NCBI GenBank assembly: GCA_947683625.1
Contig: CANTUR010000280.1
Span: 62,001-126,000 of the forward strand
From: Mallotus nudiflorus
Lineage: Eukaryota; Streptophyta; Magnoliopsida; Malpighiales; Euphorbiaceae
Direction: 5' to 3'
Length of the DNA: 64,000 bases
The notes under the pieces: model-generated
Told to the model about the DNA's origin: nothing
The model's input: only the letters and a program-made list of their open reading frames with translations
The model's database searches: none
Made by a program: the position numbers and the translations under genes
Part shown: positions 46,401 through 59,494 of the stretch, piece by piece
How the letters are laid out: each line of letters begins with the position of its first letter
How positions within the stretch are numbered: the stretch's first letter is position 1

Positions 46401-49400
46401 GACGTAATACACAAGGCTTTATTGGCTTCCTTCTTCTCTTACCAGGACTAAGGTGATGCATTCTCATCTGGGATAAATACAATGTCTCATCTGGGACAGG
46501 CCGACTGAGCAGGGGTGGTGAGGATAAGAACCTTTTATTATCTTCAAATGTCGTCTGACAGTCAGCGGACCATTGAAACTTCCTAAAATTTTTGAGAGCT
46601 TGGAACAATAGTAGACACTGCCTAGCCGAGCAAGAAATGAAATGCCCTAATACGGTGATTCTACCATTTAACTTTTGTACCTCATGGATGTTCTTCAGTG
46701 CTTCTATATTGAGTATGGCTTCCATCTTTTCTGGATTGGCTTCAATGCCCCAGTGAGATATCATGAATCCTAGGAATTTTCCTGCTTGGACTTCGAAGAT
46801 GCATTTTTCAGGATTCAACTTAATCCTGGATTTGCTTAGTAGTTAGAGAACCTGATCTACATCTTTTGGGTGCTGTTCCAAATGTTTGCTTTTGATGATA
46901 ATGTCGTCCACGTATACCTTCATGCTTGTGCCAATCTGGTCTTAGAGGACTTGGTTCATCATTCTTTGATACGTGGCTCCGGCATTTTTCAATCCAAAGG
47001 GCATCACCTTGTAGAATTACAATCCTTCATGGGTGACGAAGGACGTTTTCTCTTAATTCTCTTCCTTCATCAGGATCTGGTGATAACCTTGTGCTGCATT
47101 AACGAAGCTGTATACTCTGTGACCAACGGTGGAGTCAACGAGCTGGTCGATCATGGGCAATAGGTAGTTATCCTTAGGGCATGCTCAGTTGAGGTTAGTG
47201 TAGTCTATACACATTATGTATTTCCCATTTACTTTTCTGACGAGTACCACATTGGCTACCCATTTCTGAGTGAGTAATTTCTTTAATAAACCCAGCTGCT
47301 AATAGCTTCGTTGTTTCCTCAACAAATATTCTCTACCTTCTGTAGGCAAAGGTTCTTTTTTTCTATTCTACTGGCTTGGCTTCTGGTTTGATGTTTAGGT
47401 AGTGATAGGCAACTTGCAGGTCCACGTCGACGATCTCAGATGCTTGTGAAGCGAAATCCTCTAAGTGTTTGGTAAGGACTTCTTTTATTTCTTCTCTGAT
47501 ATTCCGGTTAAGTGCATTGCCCATTTTCAAGGTCTTTCCTTTCGTGATTTATAAGGTCTTCGTGTCTTCTACCGGTTGTAGATCAGCGCCTTGCTTCTCA
47601 ACTTCCCATGCTTTTAAAGGAAAAGCCTCCGCATTAGGCTTCATGGCCATCTGGTAACACTGTCTGGCCATATGCTGATCTCCCCAAATGCTAAGGGTTC
47701 TATTCTTGATCGGAACTTTCATAGTTAAACGCCAGATGCTCATGACTACATTTGCCTCATAGAGTGTCGGTCGTCCTATAATCCCGTTATAGGCCAGTGG
47801 TATATCCACCACGTTAAATATAGCTCGGACAACTTTTTTCTCCTCATCATCTTGGTTTCCAAATTCTAGGTTCAGTTTGACAATTCTCATTAGTTGCACG
47901 GCTCCCCCACAGAAACTTGTGATGGCGTTCTGGATGGCTTTTAGGTTGGTGACAGAGCCGCCCATTGCTTTATATGCATTCCAAGATAATACGTTGATTG
48001 CACTTCCATTATCCACTAGTAGCATTTTTACCTGATACTTCCATTATGCACACAGTTATTACCAGAGCATCACAATGGGGGTGGTGTACATGTGAATCAA
48101 CTTCCGAATTGAACACAATATTGCTTCTCCTGGGTATTGATTTTTCTCCTCTACTACACTTTAATCTCTTCTTCATGTTTTCTCCCCCTATGATCATGTT
48201 GATCGTCCCAATCGGCTCCCTCCGAGTCTTCTTTGCTTTGGGCCTATCATGCTCTTGGTTTTCAGAGATTCTGCCTCTCCTCGGTGAATCTATGAAATTA
48301 TTGAGCTTTCCCCTTTGCACTAGTCTTTCTATGGCATTCTTCAGCTCTCTACAGCCCTCTGTGTCATGCCTATATTCCTAGTGATACTGGCAGTACTATC
48401 CTCTGTGCTGGGTAAATCTCTAGCTTGGGCTAATTCTCTTGGCTGGGGTGATCCAAACTCCATTTTGCCTGACCGACATGAGGATTTTGGATTGAGAGGT
48501 GTTCAAGGGTGTATATCTATCTGCTTCCCTGTTAAATCTTTCTATTGAATTTTTAAAATTCATTTTTGGGAAGCTTGTTCGTCTATGTTTTAGTCATTCA
48601 TCCTTGATCGATGGCCTATCTTCCTCCTATCGCATCCTTCTATCTTCGTCCATTTTTATTATCTGGACTGCCATTGCCATTGCTTCTACAAAGGTACTCG
48701 GTTCTTTAATCATTATTTTTTCTTTAAGCTTGTTGAGTCTAGTGTCATTTTTCAAATCTTCTATGGTAACTTTATCAACAAGATGCTCAATTTGCATAGT
48801 TTTTTTATTGAAACGGTTAAGGTAACTTCGTAAAGATTCATCAACTTCTTACCGGCACATCGAAAAATTATTGATGTTTTTGGCTTGGAGAATATTGGTG
48901 ATGAATCTGATACAAAACTGTTTAGCCAGATTCTCGAAAGAAGTGACAAAATTCTTTGGGAGTCAATGAAACCACTTTTGAGCATTCTTTATGCGTGTAC
49001 TTAGAAAAACTCTACACATGATTCCATCGTTTACATTCTGGAGTAGCATTTTTGTTCGGAACGCTGATATATGGCTGATGGGGTCTCCCGTCCCATCGTA
49101 CTGATCAAGCAGCAGGATTTTGAACATAGTAGGGATCTCTGTCTGAATTATTCTACTGACAAACAGAGTTCTGCTATCCATAACACATTCTTCTTCCTTT
49201 CTTGGTTTGGTTCAGGCTTTGCATATTGCTTCTTCAACCTTCTGAGCTATTTTCGAATCATCAAGAGTTTGAATGGTTGAATTGCACTCCCCTTCTGGCG
49301 CTTTACCCTTCCCCATGCTCATCCCTGAGGCCTGTCGAGGTGTTGTGCTATCATCATTTTGAGCCGGCTCAGAGCACCCACTCTGTATTATAGCATTTAG

Positions 49401-49784
49401 TTGTTGTTGCATCAAAGCTATATGCGCCCAAATATTTTTTATCTTGGCTTCCCTGCTAGTTTGATAAAGGCTGAGTGTTTGGTTTACAGTGTTTAAATTT
49501 TGAGTGGTTATTACTGATGTTTCTGGTAGGCTCGGAAAGGGTATAGAAGGTATTGGTTGATGGTGTTACAGCGAAGCGTAATGCAGGAGGTCTGTGCCTA
49601 AGGACGAGTATCTTAGAGTGTTGTCAAGGAGTGAAAGTATATATCTAGATGAAGCTCCAGCATGCTGTAAGGTGGGTGGAAACACTATTTCTGGGAGAGG
49701 GTCTGAGAGGTCAGTCGAAGGGATAAGTGTGGAAGGGTTGGTACTGGCTTCAGGAGTCAGGGCTGGTGGTGGGCTAGAAGTCAT
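43480..49784 (-). pseudogene. Gypsy gag-pol, degenerate
   Basis: On -: Gag N-terminus from 49784; capsid-like region 49181-48963 (YDGTGDPISHISAFRTKM); linker 48320-48009 (PIGTINMIIGG); protease-like VDNGSAINVL (from 48025). Reverse transcriptase spans about 47290-46396 with MPFGLKNAGATYQRMM and YVDDIIIKSK, but the first catalytic Asp is Asn (SFVNAAQGYHQI). RNase H (45193-44609) has YVNGASS where the family has YVDGAS, losing its first catalytic Asp. The integrase zinc region is at 44420-44290, the core at 44281-44075 (DILGPFPPS, MDNEK) and the C-terminal GKLSPNWEGPY at about 43560. Many stops (for example two near the YVDD motif) and frame changes show a dead copy. A nested insertion splits RT from RNase H. 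Confidence 0.9.
45408..46343 (+). mobile_element. 936-bp TIR-flanked insertion carrying a foreign gypsy Gag fragment
   Basis: It begins TGTCACATACTCAGC and ends GCTGAGTATGTGACA, perfect 15-bp inverted repeats. CATA (45404-45407) and CATG (46344-46347) flank it. Removing it restores the host pol reading as LDKLAMVVVHASRKL, which fits the RT/RNase H connection and defines the empty site. Inside, on + (about 45427-46162), is a retrotransposon Gag domain (INNVAIFLKDATQLWWRRK, DTWEQFKAKIRKQFVPHN, ISDYVKEFTTLMLEATKL) of a gypsy lineage unlike the host element. It has a frameshift near 45590 and stops, and ends before any zinc knuckle. I saw no direct LTRs. It could be a TIR element that captured gag, or a very reduced gag-only retroelement. 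Confidence 0.75.
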
Positions 49785-49862
49785 AGTGAAGATGTCTTTA
49801 GCTTAGCAAGTAAATGAATGGCTTTTCCCAAGGAGTTCCCACAGATGGCACCACTAGATAAT

Positions 49863-50255
49863 TAATTTCTGGAACTCTTTGGCTTGGTATCATGCAATCC
49901 ATGAACAAAAGGCAAGGTAAGAGGTGGGGAGAGTCCCCATGAACACTCCGATGCCTAAGTTAGAGAACAAAAGTAAGGAGAATATAGAATAGCTAGAATA
50001 TGTGAGAATGAGATGGCCCTTTGTGAGGGGGATGGGGTTCTATATATAGCAATACTCAAACCTGGGAGGAGTCAGATTCCTTGTGAGATAGTGAATCATA
50101 ATCTTGGTAGGAGAGTGTGCCTTCTTTCATTAGGATTCTTCTTTGGGGTAGTCCCTATTCCAGATGGATCCTGTCTTCTTCCTGATCCATGTGTCTCTTG
50201 TTTAGGAGATAAAGAGCCCTTAATTAGGCAGGAACATATTAGACGGTATCAAACA
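49863..50255 (-). repeat. Gypsy LTR (5' LTR of the element)
   Basis: Partner of 39977-40367. The internal side has mutated from CA to TA on -. The primer-site-like TGGTGCCATCTGTGGGA starts a few bases inside, at about 49853. Confidence 0.9.
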
Positions 50256-51430
50256 ATAATCTTTATGTGCTGCATATAGGCATGAATTATTTCAATAGAA
50301 CTATCCCTTCATCATTTTCAAAAGGGAATAATTTGAGATACATTAATTTCAATGACAATCAATTTCAGGGAAAAATCCCATCAGCAATCATCAATTGTGA
50401 AAGTTTGGAATTGCTTGATCTAGGCAACAACAAGCTACTTGATGCATTCCCATATTTCTTGGGAGCTCTTCAAGAGCTGCAAGTACTTGTGTTTTGATCA
50501 AATAAATTCTATGGAATGCTTAAGAATTTCAATCGCAAATCTTCATTCGGTAAGTTGCGCATTTTGGACTTGTGCAATACTAGCTTAAGTGGACCAATTC
50601 CAAGGGAGTATTTTGATCAATTTAAGGGAATGATGAGCACTTAGCTCATGGGATACATGGAACTAGCTTCGTCATCATACAAGAGATCACCAACATACTT
50701 GCATAAAAATTTTGTTCCACTTGTATTAAAAAGACCACCAATATACTCATACGAATATTCTGTGCAACTTGTGTTAAATGGATCTGTAGTTGAGTTACCA
50801 AAACTTCTAACACTTCTCACAATCATTGATTTTTTCATGTAACAAATTCATAGGAAAGATTCCACGATAAATTGGGATGCTTAAATCATTAAAGCTGCTC
50901 AACATGTTGCATAATCAATTTAAGTGCAATATTCAATCATCGCTGGGGAATTTGATCAATTTAGAATCGCTAGACCTCTCTTCAAATCTTCTCACCGGAA
51001 GGATTACTATTGAATTGAAAAAATTAACATTTTTTGAAGTGTTTAATGTATCCTCTAACTAACTTGAAGGGCCTATACCTCAGAGTAAGCAATTCAACAC
51101 ATTTGATAATAGCTCATCTAAAGGAAATGAAGGATTGTGTGGATTTCCTTTACAAAAAGAATGTAACAGTGGTGGAATTGAACAGAGAACTCCATTGAAA
51201 GAAGATGCTTCAAAATCTGATGAAAATGGACTTGGTTGGAAAGCTGTTTTGGTTAGGTATACAAGTGGAATACTATTTAGTCTAGCAATTAGATTCATTG
51301 TATTCAGAACTAGCAAATGTTCATGGTTTGTGAGGATGACTGAAGCTGAAGGGTATCATTGGCAAAAAAAAATTGATAAAATCAAGAACACTAGCAAATC
51401 TTCTAGAAGCACAATTGGCATTCTGAGGTA
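50256..51430 (+). pseudogene. RLP pseudogene, 3' part
   Basis: Continuation of the 37542 copy after the gypsy insertion. It encodes the last LRRs (MNYFNRTIPSSFSKGNNLRY), a damaged island region, the LRRCT (GLCGFPLQKECNSGG), the acidic stretch, the membrane span (WKAVLVRYTSGILFSLAIRFIVF) and tail (EGYHWQKKIDKIKNTSK). Arg now replaces Gly at two places in the span. Stops lie near 50497, 50641, 50840 and 51060. The stop codon of the intact gene is lost, so the last frame runs on past the family end. Confidence 0.92.
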
Positions 51431-52549
51431 TAATTTCTCATTTGTTTCTCTAACGAGTCATAGTACTATGCATCATTTTTATTTTCCTTTAAAATTAACA
51501 TTTTGACTCTGTTACAAGATGAGCAATTAGAGGATGTTGATGGAATTGTTGCAAAGTGAATGCATCGCCTAATAATAGCCACTTTAATTCTGTTCTGTTT
51601 TGATACTTTTTGTTTTATTATTTTCTTTGGCAACAAAAGGTCCTATGTGATGTGAGGCATGTTAACAAAATTTTCTTCAGAATAATAACTACGTATAAAT
51701 AGAGTTGGTGTTGTGTTTTCTGTTAATAAAATTATGTTTGTTATATGTAACAAAAATATGTAAAAACATTTTGTAGTAATTTATGGTAGAAAGTTTGAAA
51801 ACATAAATTAGCAACAAAATAAGTAAAATGTATGACGAAAATCTTCCTTCGCTTCCCAAAATCAAGATTTTACCCTAAAAGTAAATTTTATATCTTCAAA
51901 ACAACCAATCAAACCAAATAAAGAAATAAATAAAATAGAAAAAGGGAAGCTATCTGGAAAAAGAATAACTAAGACACTTCCTATCCTTTATCATTTACGA
52001 TACACATGAGTTTTGTCCCCTAATTTCCCCCAGCTTGATTCATATTAGTCCAATCCTGCCACTATCGAATACCAAAGATAATTATAAAAAATGTTAATTA
52101 TATGAATAAAAAAAATTGTTAACAATTTTCTATAGTTTCAAAATGATTGAAGCTTTTCATCATCTCATAATTATACAAAAAAATACAAAAATAAAGATTC
52201 TGATTGAAAGAGATTTGTATTCAATTTTTAGTTTCGGTTATTTCCTTTATCTATTTACTATTTATGCAGTACTTATGGATCATTTTGCAACGCAACTGTA
52301 ACTCTTCTTGAAATCAGTAGTGATATAGTTACATATAACTTCATTATGGTATGGTATGAAATATTGACAACAAAATTACACACTGTATATTTATTTCAGA
52401 AAAAAATGGAAAAAAATTCCATATGCCTAAAGGTAAGAGAGGAGTTTTGTTGGTGAAAGTAGTAAAAATTTTTAATTCCTTTTCATTATTTTCGATGTTG
52501 ATGGTCTACGTTGGCATTTCCTGAAAAAGCATCTTTAATTTCTATGTTT
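51431..52549. other. 3' flank of the split RLP pseudogene
   Basis: No gene. It contains the unoccupied target sites of the solo LTR (about 51531) and of the copia element (about 51888) by homology with 16960-26100, which is useful for dating those insertions. Confidence 0.7.
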
Positions 52550-52665
52550 TTTTTTTCACTTCAACTTTCACGCTCTCTCTTTTTCACTGTATCATCATGA
52601 TGGAATATTAACTTCACTTATTCCAGAGTCATGGAACGAGGGTATAGATTAGATGAAACATTACT
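52550..52665 (+). pseudogene. N-terminal RLP remnant
   Basis: A short stretch resembling the leader/LRRNT region ('atcatgatg' then codons for PESWNEGID followed by a stop). It shows that another RLP copy once began here. Bases 52666-53446 have no gene. Confidence 0.5.
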
Positions 52666-53446
52666 TGATTAATTTCAATTAATTTCAATTTATTTCAACT
52701 GTGTAGCATTAACTTACTGGATTGTAACCTATTCAACTCCTACGATAATTCTACAGCTCGAAAATTTTCAATGGAAAACTAGAATTCATGCATTATTAGA
52801 GATTTTGTTCGAAAGCGTTGGCGTTGGCGGTGAAAAAAGGAAGCCAATAGAAAAGCCTTACTAATTAATAATGAAGTCAGATTATTGTAATTAAGGTTAA
52901 TTAATTAATTGATTGTAATTGTACAGTTTAGATAGGTAGACAGAGTGTTCATTAAATTGCATTTGCAGTAAGTGCTATTTCATAAATTAAGTTCTCCATT
53001 TAAAAATAAAAAATTCTAAACCAACATTAATAACGTAGAGTTATATTTTAAAAACTGCATTAGCTTTAATTGTTTTATTGTGGAAATTGGGAAGTAGGAA
53101 AATTTTTGCTTGCTTATTCGTTATATATAAAATATTTGAAATATATGTCACAAATTTGACCGTTGAATATAATATATCTGGAGGAACTAATAATAAACCC
53201 GGCATGTGTAAGTGCTTCTCAATCTCATTACGGAAAGAACAGCTGAGTGTTGTTCAATAAACTGCCATTTTTTTCACAAGGAGAACAATGAAATCATATT
53301 AATTCTTTGTTACATAGACTCATAGACCATAGGAAATATAAAATAATATGAGCAGAGAAGATGAAATTAATGTACATACACACTCCAAATTTAGACCAAA
53401 ACGATTCATTAATTTACACCCTCACAAAGAGTATTTACGTTCAGCC

Positions 53447-53454
53447 TATAAATA
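53447..53454 (+). promoter_or_regulatory. TATA box relic of an RLP copy
   Basis: TATAAATA in a context ('tacctatagatgcatcc...ttctcac') parallel to the intact gene promoter. A deletion now joins this promoter directly to internal LRR codons at about 53484. Confidence 0.5.
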
Positions 53455-53483
53455 CCTATAGATGCATCCACATTTTCTCACTT

Positions 53484-53548
53484 TATCTCTCTTTTATCCA
53501 ACCTGATTTCACTTGATTTCTCTTGGAATTTTTATAGTCTATTACTAG
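53484..53548 (+). pseudogene. RLP remnant, left piece before a retroelement
   Basis: Matches the LRR segment of the intact gene at about 7325-7385 (LLSNLVSLDLS). It ends at the target duplication ACTAG and continues at 59495. Confidence 0.8.
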
Positions 53549-54018
53549 TGATAACTCTAAATTGATATTTTACTTGTGAAATCTGTATCGACGAGGAGAA
53601 CGGGTAAAGGGGTAGGGTTTCCTCCATAAATATTTTGAAGCTTAAGTCAGTAATGGTATGAGGAAAAAAATATAATAAAGCAAACAAACATAATTGAATA
53701 GAGAATAAATGAGTAAAAGATAATTGCTATATGATGACATGATGAAATAATGTCTTGATGTAGAGTGTGATGTTATATGGAGATGATGAATAAATGTCAT
53801 GAGAAGTATTTATAGGAGAAGGTATTACTCAAGCCTCTTAAAAATATAATTCTTTAGTCTTATAAGATTGCCTTGTTTAGGAGAGAAGGAAACTTCCTTT
53901 ATAGAGTAATCTTCCTAATTGAAATAGACTTCCTTATTAATTTTTTTCTTATTCAAGTAATTCTCCTCTTTAGAGGAAGGTAACTCTTATTAGAATAGAA
54001 TACTGATATAGGATATCA
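53549..54018 (-). repeat. LTR of the non-autonomous element (left)
   Basis: 470 bp, matching 59029-59494 with scattered substitutions and small indels. Confidence 0.88.
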
Positions 54019-57000
54019 AGATTCCCCCCTAAAAGTCTGTTTAGATATTTATGTCTAACATATATGGGACTGTAAGATGATGGACACATTATTCTTCCAT
54101 ATGGACAGAGACTGCTTGAATTACTGCATTTTATATGGAAGGGCGAGCTGAAGTGGCCAACCCCAGTCACAAGAAAAGATAAAGTTCGGTACTGAGTCTT
54201 GAAAGTATACTATAAGAACATCATTGAAGTGCTAGCTGGACTTGAGTGCATAAAACCTGTAATAAAAATAGTTGTTGTAAGGGATTAACTCGCTAGTACG
54301 GAGAGAACTTGGTAAAACCAGTCGTCACTGGAGGTTTGATGCTAGATTCGTTAAAAGCAAAGCCTGAGTGCTAGATAATGTCGGTGCACTAAAAGCGTGG
54401 CTTGAGTGCTGAACCTCAGTACTATAAAAGTGACCTGAGGATGCCAACTTTAGTCACTAGACTTAGATGCTCAAAGCTTAGATGCCCGATGTTATGACTC
54501 GAGGCTTACATGCTCGGAACCTCAGTACTATAAAAGCGACTTGAGGGTGTCAGCTTCAGTCATTGGACTTATTCTTGGTATATTAAAAGCATGGTCTAAG
54601 TGTCGTATAGTCTCGGTGCATTAAAAGCGCAACTGGAGTGCCGAACCTCAGTACTATCGAAGCTACCTGAGGGTGCCAGTTTTAAGTTACTGGACATTGA
54701 TGTTGGAGCTTTAGATGCTCAGCGTGGAGGGACAGTTGGTAGTGATGTGCATAGGGTTAATAGCCACTATATCGTTTCAATGCCCTTTCTAAAATTTGAA
54801 TCACGTAATCGTCACGTCTATTTGTGTGTCAGAAGAGGAGATGTTTTGGCTACCATAATGATGACTGCTTGATAGTGTGTCAGATGTCATTCGATAATTT
54901 TTGCATGTTGATGCCGAATGAGGTAATCAAAATGTCTAATTGCTTGGATCGATTGGTGCTTAAAGTAATGTCTTCAATAAATACGTTTTCCTTATCTGTA
55001 GTGATAGATAAAAGAACAATAGTTGTGGGATCGTTTAATTGATCTCCATTTAATAATTATTCCTTATGTAATAAATATATCAAATGTAATTGATGTATGT
55101 TTTGCACGAATAATAAATATGTATATATGGACAAGCATCAATTTGCATATGTGTAAGCGTGCTTGTGTAACAAACTATACATATTCATATAAGAATAAAT
55201 AATTAAGTGAAGATAAATGTAAAAATAAATAATTGAGAAGGAAAACTTATCTTTTGATGACTTCTTGTCTCACCTTTGAGTTTAACAAATATTTATATTC
55301 GTTGAAATTATTTAGTTATTGTTGAGTATTTGAAGATCGCTCCATAATCTGTGTTGTTGATGTAATTTGACTATCTGAGAACATCTATATTGTTGTCTAA
55401 GTTTTGAATATATCATACTCCTTGGCACCTTGTACTATTTTAATTTCATTATTCGAGAGAAGTCTTAAAAGTGCTTTACTAGCTTCCGAGCCCATTTTAC
55501 TTGATTATTTGCCGCTCATTGGAGTTTGGATGCCCATGAAGTCAATATATGTCAAGAATAAAATCATAATAACTTGCACTCAAGTGTCTAGAATTTGAAA
55601 ATTTAAGAATCAAACCTTGATGTGTGAATATCATTGAGTTTCAGATGCTTGGATCTTCAATGTTCAATTCTTTGTGCTTGCTTAGATATCCATGGTTATG
55701 ATAACAAAGACTCAAATGCTCGAGAGTTTATAGGTTTTAATATTATGATTCAAAATCTTGACACTCTGACTCTTTAATATTTAGACTTGGATACTTGGAA
55801 TTTGGATGCTCAAAAAATCAATGTTCGATAATGGATGCTCATTTGAAGTTTAATGTATGAATTTTCAAGGCTTGGTGACAAAAATCAGGACTTTTGCTAG
55901 CAAGTTCAGTTCTTGTTTCAATAAAATGTATTGATTCAGGCCCACATCTCTAATTATCTATCAACTTCGATGGTCAATGTTTTAGTGCTCAAATTTTGGT
56001 TTTTGATCTAAAGGTCACTCTTTTTAAAGTCCCTTTCCCTTTGTTGGCTTCACTAACTCTCAACTTATAATTGAAGTTCTTCTAGAGTCGAACACAATCA
56101 AGATGCACGCATGGGACATACTTAAATTAGTCTCGACTACACCTGACTTGGATATGAAGTCTCCTTATTTTGAATAAGCTAAGAAATCTTCGGCTGAAAT
56201 AATCAAAATATTCGATTGAAGTTTGATAAGAACCTTTCAGCTTTGGATTCAAGAACTAGATTCGAATGCTTGACTATCCCTATGCTTCAAGCTCAGTGAT
56301 CTCACTCAATGGAGCTGCCGCCAATCAAGATTTGTCATGTATGTTGATCTTTGAATCACTTATATTGAGTTCTTCGTCAGAACTATAGCCCATTCTAGTT
56401 CGCTACTGTTCCTTTTTTTTGAATCTACTAATGATCGATATTCTGCCCAGCCTTGTAACTAGATCTTTAGTGCTTTTATAACAATTTTTAAATCCTATTT
56501 AAATATGTCATGCAACTTAGAACCTTCACTTCTTTGTCAGAACCTTTGCACTAAATGCAACTTGGGTTAATTGTTGTATTTTCTTGAGTGTTTTAAACAA
56601 TGCATTGGTAGGACCCTGAATTCCATACAGATTTTAGCCAAGATTGTGTTGGAATTCAGTGTTGTACCTCATTCAAAAATACCAAACATGAATAATGAGT
56701 GTTCCTAAGTAACAGAGCTTTGGGTGCTTTGATATTCAGTTAAATGTCCAAGATTCAAGCTCGGACATTTGATTGTCTCCATACATAAAGGCTTAGTGGT
56801 GAGTGGACACTCGACACGTACTCGATAATTACTTAGTGGATGCTCGGTGCTCAGAGCTCAACATATAATCCAAGCAATGATTATGATCAACTATACTTTT
56901 CTATAGCTTTTGAGTATCTGAGTGGATATTGGCCCACACATTCTAGTTGATGTTCATCTTATAAGCCTGGCTCCTGGTATAAGCTTTTAATGCCACTCTT

Positions 57001-59028
57001 AATCTGAGTTTCTCAACTCCACTACTTCGAGCTTCAAGCTTTTTCTCAGGCTACTAACTTTAACGTGGTCACATTTATTTGGCACCAAGTGACTTGGGTC
57101 TACTATGAAGCTTGTCTCTAGGATTCATTGCCAAGAACTTGATGGCTAATCTGAATTTCATGCTCTATACTCAGTGCTTAATGGATGCTAGAGGCTTAGA
57201 GCTTTTAATCTATAATATTGGTATTTTGCCGCATTGGTGGTTATTTGATGCTTATTAATAAAATGACTTTGGAATGGTCAACATTCAGATTAACTAAACT
57301 TAGTGGATAAGTCTCTACTACCAAGAAATTTGAACACAGTTCTAAATTTGTTGACGATGGATGAATCTTCAAGCTTTGTGACTAGGTCTCTATTGTAGTT
57401 TTTCGTGTCTTTTCCCAAATAGGTGAGCAGCAATCATTTAACAGATATGAGCAGCACCTTGTTGCTTAGTCATCCCTTTGCTGCTGCTTTAAGTTCTATT
57501 AAAACTAAATGACTGGATACAAGAATCTATCATTGTTCAATGATCTATGTAACTTGTCTAACTATCAAACATGGAAACATGAATGGAAAATGTCAACTAA
57601 ATCTAGTTCTGTGACAGTTTGATTTAAAAACAAGTGCTCCGAGAATCCCATGATCATGACATATGGTATCAATATACTTGGAACTATAGTTGGATGTCTT
57701 ATTGTTTCTAAGCATTGATGCTTTGAAGCTCAATGATTGTGCTCTATTGGATACTTAATACTAAGCATATGAACTTGTACTTAAAGATTGTGTAGATGAT
57801 TGAGGTTCATGTGATGGAGCTTTAGTGCTTAGACGTTGCCCGAATATCCAAGGCTTTATTGTGTGGTTACCTTAGGATTGGATGGATAATCGATGCTCAA
57901 AGCTTGAGATTTTCATAGCCATTGGATCATATGAAAAAAAAAGGATAACAGTTGTGTTCTTATGTATTATTTATAAAATATTGCATGATTCATTGGGCAT
58001 GGAATAGACTAGTTTAATATGTAGGCTGCGACTCGATCTCTTATTGCTCAAATGCTTGATCGGGCTCTTTTTAGCTACTCAGTTATTGATCTGAGCACTA
58101 AATTTCTTAACAACCTCTGTAATCTAACCTTCTGAATTTCTTCTTCATTTTTTCTTTAAAGATTATCATGCCCTATCTCCCTTGAATTGAAAGTGGTGCT
58201 ACTAAGAATTTGCTCGGAGTTCGAATTCTATAAAGTTGATTATCGATACTCGGACCTCATCTCTCCTTATTCAATGGGTGGTCGATGCTCGGAGCCCGAT
58301 GGTAGGTGCTTAATAGTCGAAACTCGATGTTTGATGGGTAATCTATGCTTTGTGATCAAAGCATGATGCTCAGTAAACAGATGTACATAACTCCTTTAAG
58401 GCTCGATGCTCTATGCTTTTAAAGTATGAATTCTTTAAAGATGTACCCTTTTTCTTTTTTTATATATATATTGATGCCCAAACACCTTGGATTTTACAAA
58501 GGAATTGTCTCATTGTCCAACTTTAGTCAATTCTATCATGATTTTATTTTTAAAGTTCTTCCTTGGCTTTCGCTAGTTGAACCAACTCTTCTCCTCAGTA
58601 AGCCTTGATTCTTAAAGCTGTAAACTTCAATTTTCTCCCTTTCACTATGTGAACATACTTTGGAGCTGTACAACTAAAAGATACTATCGAAGCTGATATA
58701 GTAGCTAGTCCCTACTCGATTAGCATCCTGGCCAGACCAAAATCAACAATTTTTGCATTGAATGCCAAGTCTAAAAATACGCTGCTTGATTTGGCATTCT
58801 TGATGAATAATATGAGGGGAATAGTCATTATAGGCCAATTCAAAATTTTTTTTTATTTGCATGAAAAGATTTGGAGAAAAAGTTGATTTGGTTGAAGGTT
58901 GAGTTGCGGAGCTAGATTTCCAACAAGCAAAGTAAGTTAGGAATTTAATTTGGTTATGACTAGGTCTTGATTATATTATTTTAAAGCAAAATAAAATAAG
59001 CTAGGTTATTATCACAGATGGTGACACT

Positions 59029-59494
59029 TGATAACTCTTAAGTGATATTTTACTTATGGAACCTGCATCGATGAGAAGAACGGGAAAAGGGGTGAGGGTT
59101 TCCCCTATAAACACTTTGAAGTTTAAATCAATAATGGTATGGGGAAAAAATATAATAAAGCAAATAAGCATAATAGAATAAAAAGTAAAAGAGTAAAAGA
59201 TGATCATTTGTATGATGAGGTGATTAAATGATGTCGTGATGTAGAGTGTGAAGTTATATGGAGATGATGAATGAATGATATGAGATGTATTCATAAGAAA
59301 AGTTATTGCTCAAACCTCTTAGAAATATGATTTATTAGTTTTGTGCCTTGTTTAGGAGAGAATGAGACTTTCTTTGTAGAGTAATCTTCCTAATTGAAAT
59401 AGATTTCCTTATTAAGCTTTTTTCTTATTCAAGTAATCCTCCTGTTTGAGGAAATGTAACCCTTGTTAAAATAGGATATTGATATAGGATATCA
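59029..59494 (-). repeat. LTR of the non-autonomous element (right)
   Basis: 466 bp, the 5' LTR in element orientation, with the primer-site-like sequence just inside at about 59011-59027. Confidence 0.88.

Larger units (their letters stand above)
39977..50255 (-). mobile_element. Tat-like Ty3/gypsy retrotransposon inserted in the RLP pseudogene
   Basis: Two LTRs of about 390 bp (39977-40367 and 49863-50255) enclose a - strand gag-pol and a + strand extra ORF. ATAAT flanks the element (39972-39976 and 50256-50260), and the two RLP halves join across it. The primer site region reads TGGTGCCATCTGTGGGA on - next to the right LTR, and a purine tract (GGGCGGGGACT on -) adjoins the left LTR. The antisense ORF between pol and the 3' LTR, with a gypsy-type 'Transposase_28' domain, is known from the Tat lineage. 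Stops and frameshifts throughout make it non-functional. A 936-bp element is nested at 45408-46343. Confidence 0.9.
53549..59494 (-). mobile_element. Non-autonomous LTR retrotransposon (LARD-like) related to the Tat-like element
   Basis: LTRs at 53549-54018 and 59029-59494 (TGATAACTC...GGATATCA) enclose 5 kb with no gag or pol. ACTAG flanks it (53544-53548 and 59495-59499), splitting an RLP remnant. On -, a purine tract (AGGGGGGAATCT) adjoins the left LTR, and a primer-site region TGTCACCATCTGTGATA, close to that of the 39977-50255 element, adjoins the right. The left interior (54030-54720) also aligns with 40385-40985 of that element, tandem repeats included. The rest (about 55000-58400) is low-complexity sequence rich in 'gatgctcgg'-like words. 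It would need proteins from an autonomous relative. Confidence 0.85.

Noticed and set aside
46870..49806. + strand open frames within the gypsy element (for example 46870-47163, 47469-47657, 47998-48825)
   Set aside because: The - strand here encodes recognisable reverse transcriptase, protease and Gag. The + frames are antisense shadows. The real + strand coding is limited to the extra ORF (41482-43040) and the nested Gag (45427-46162).
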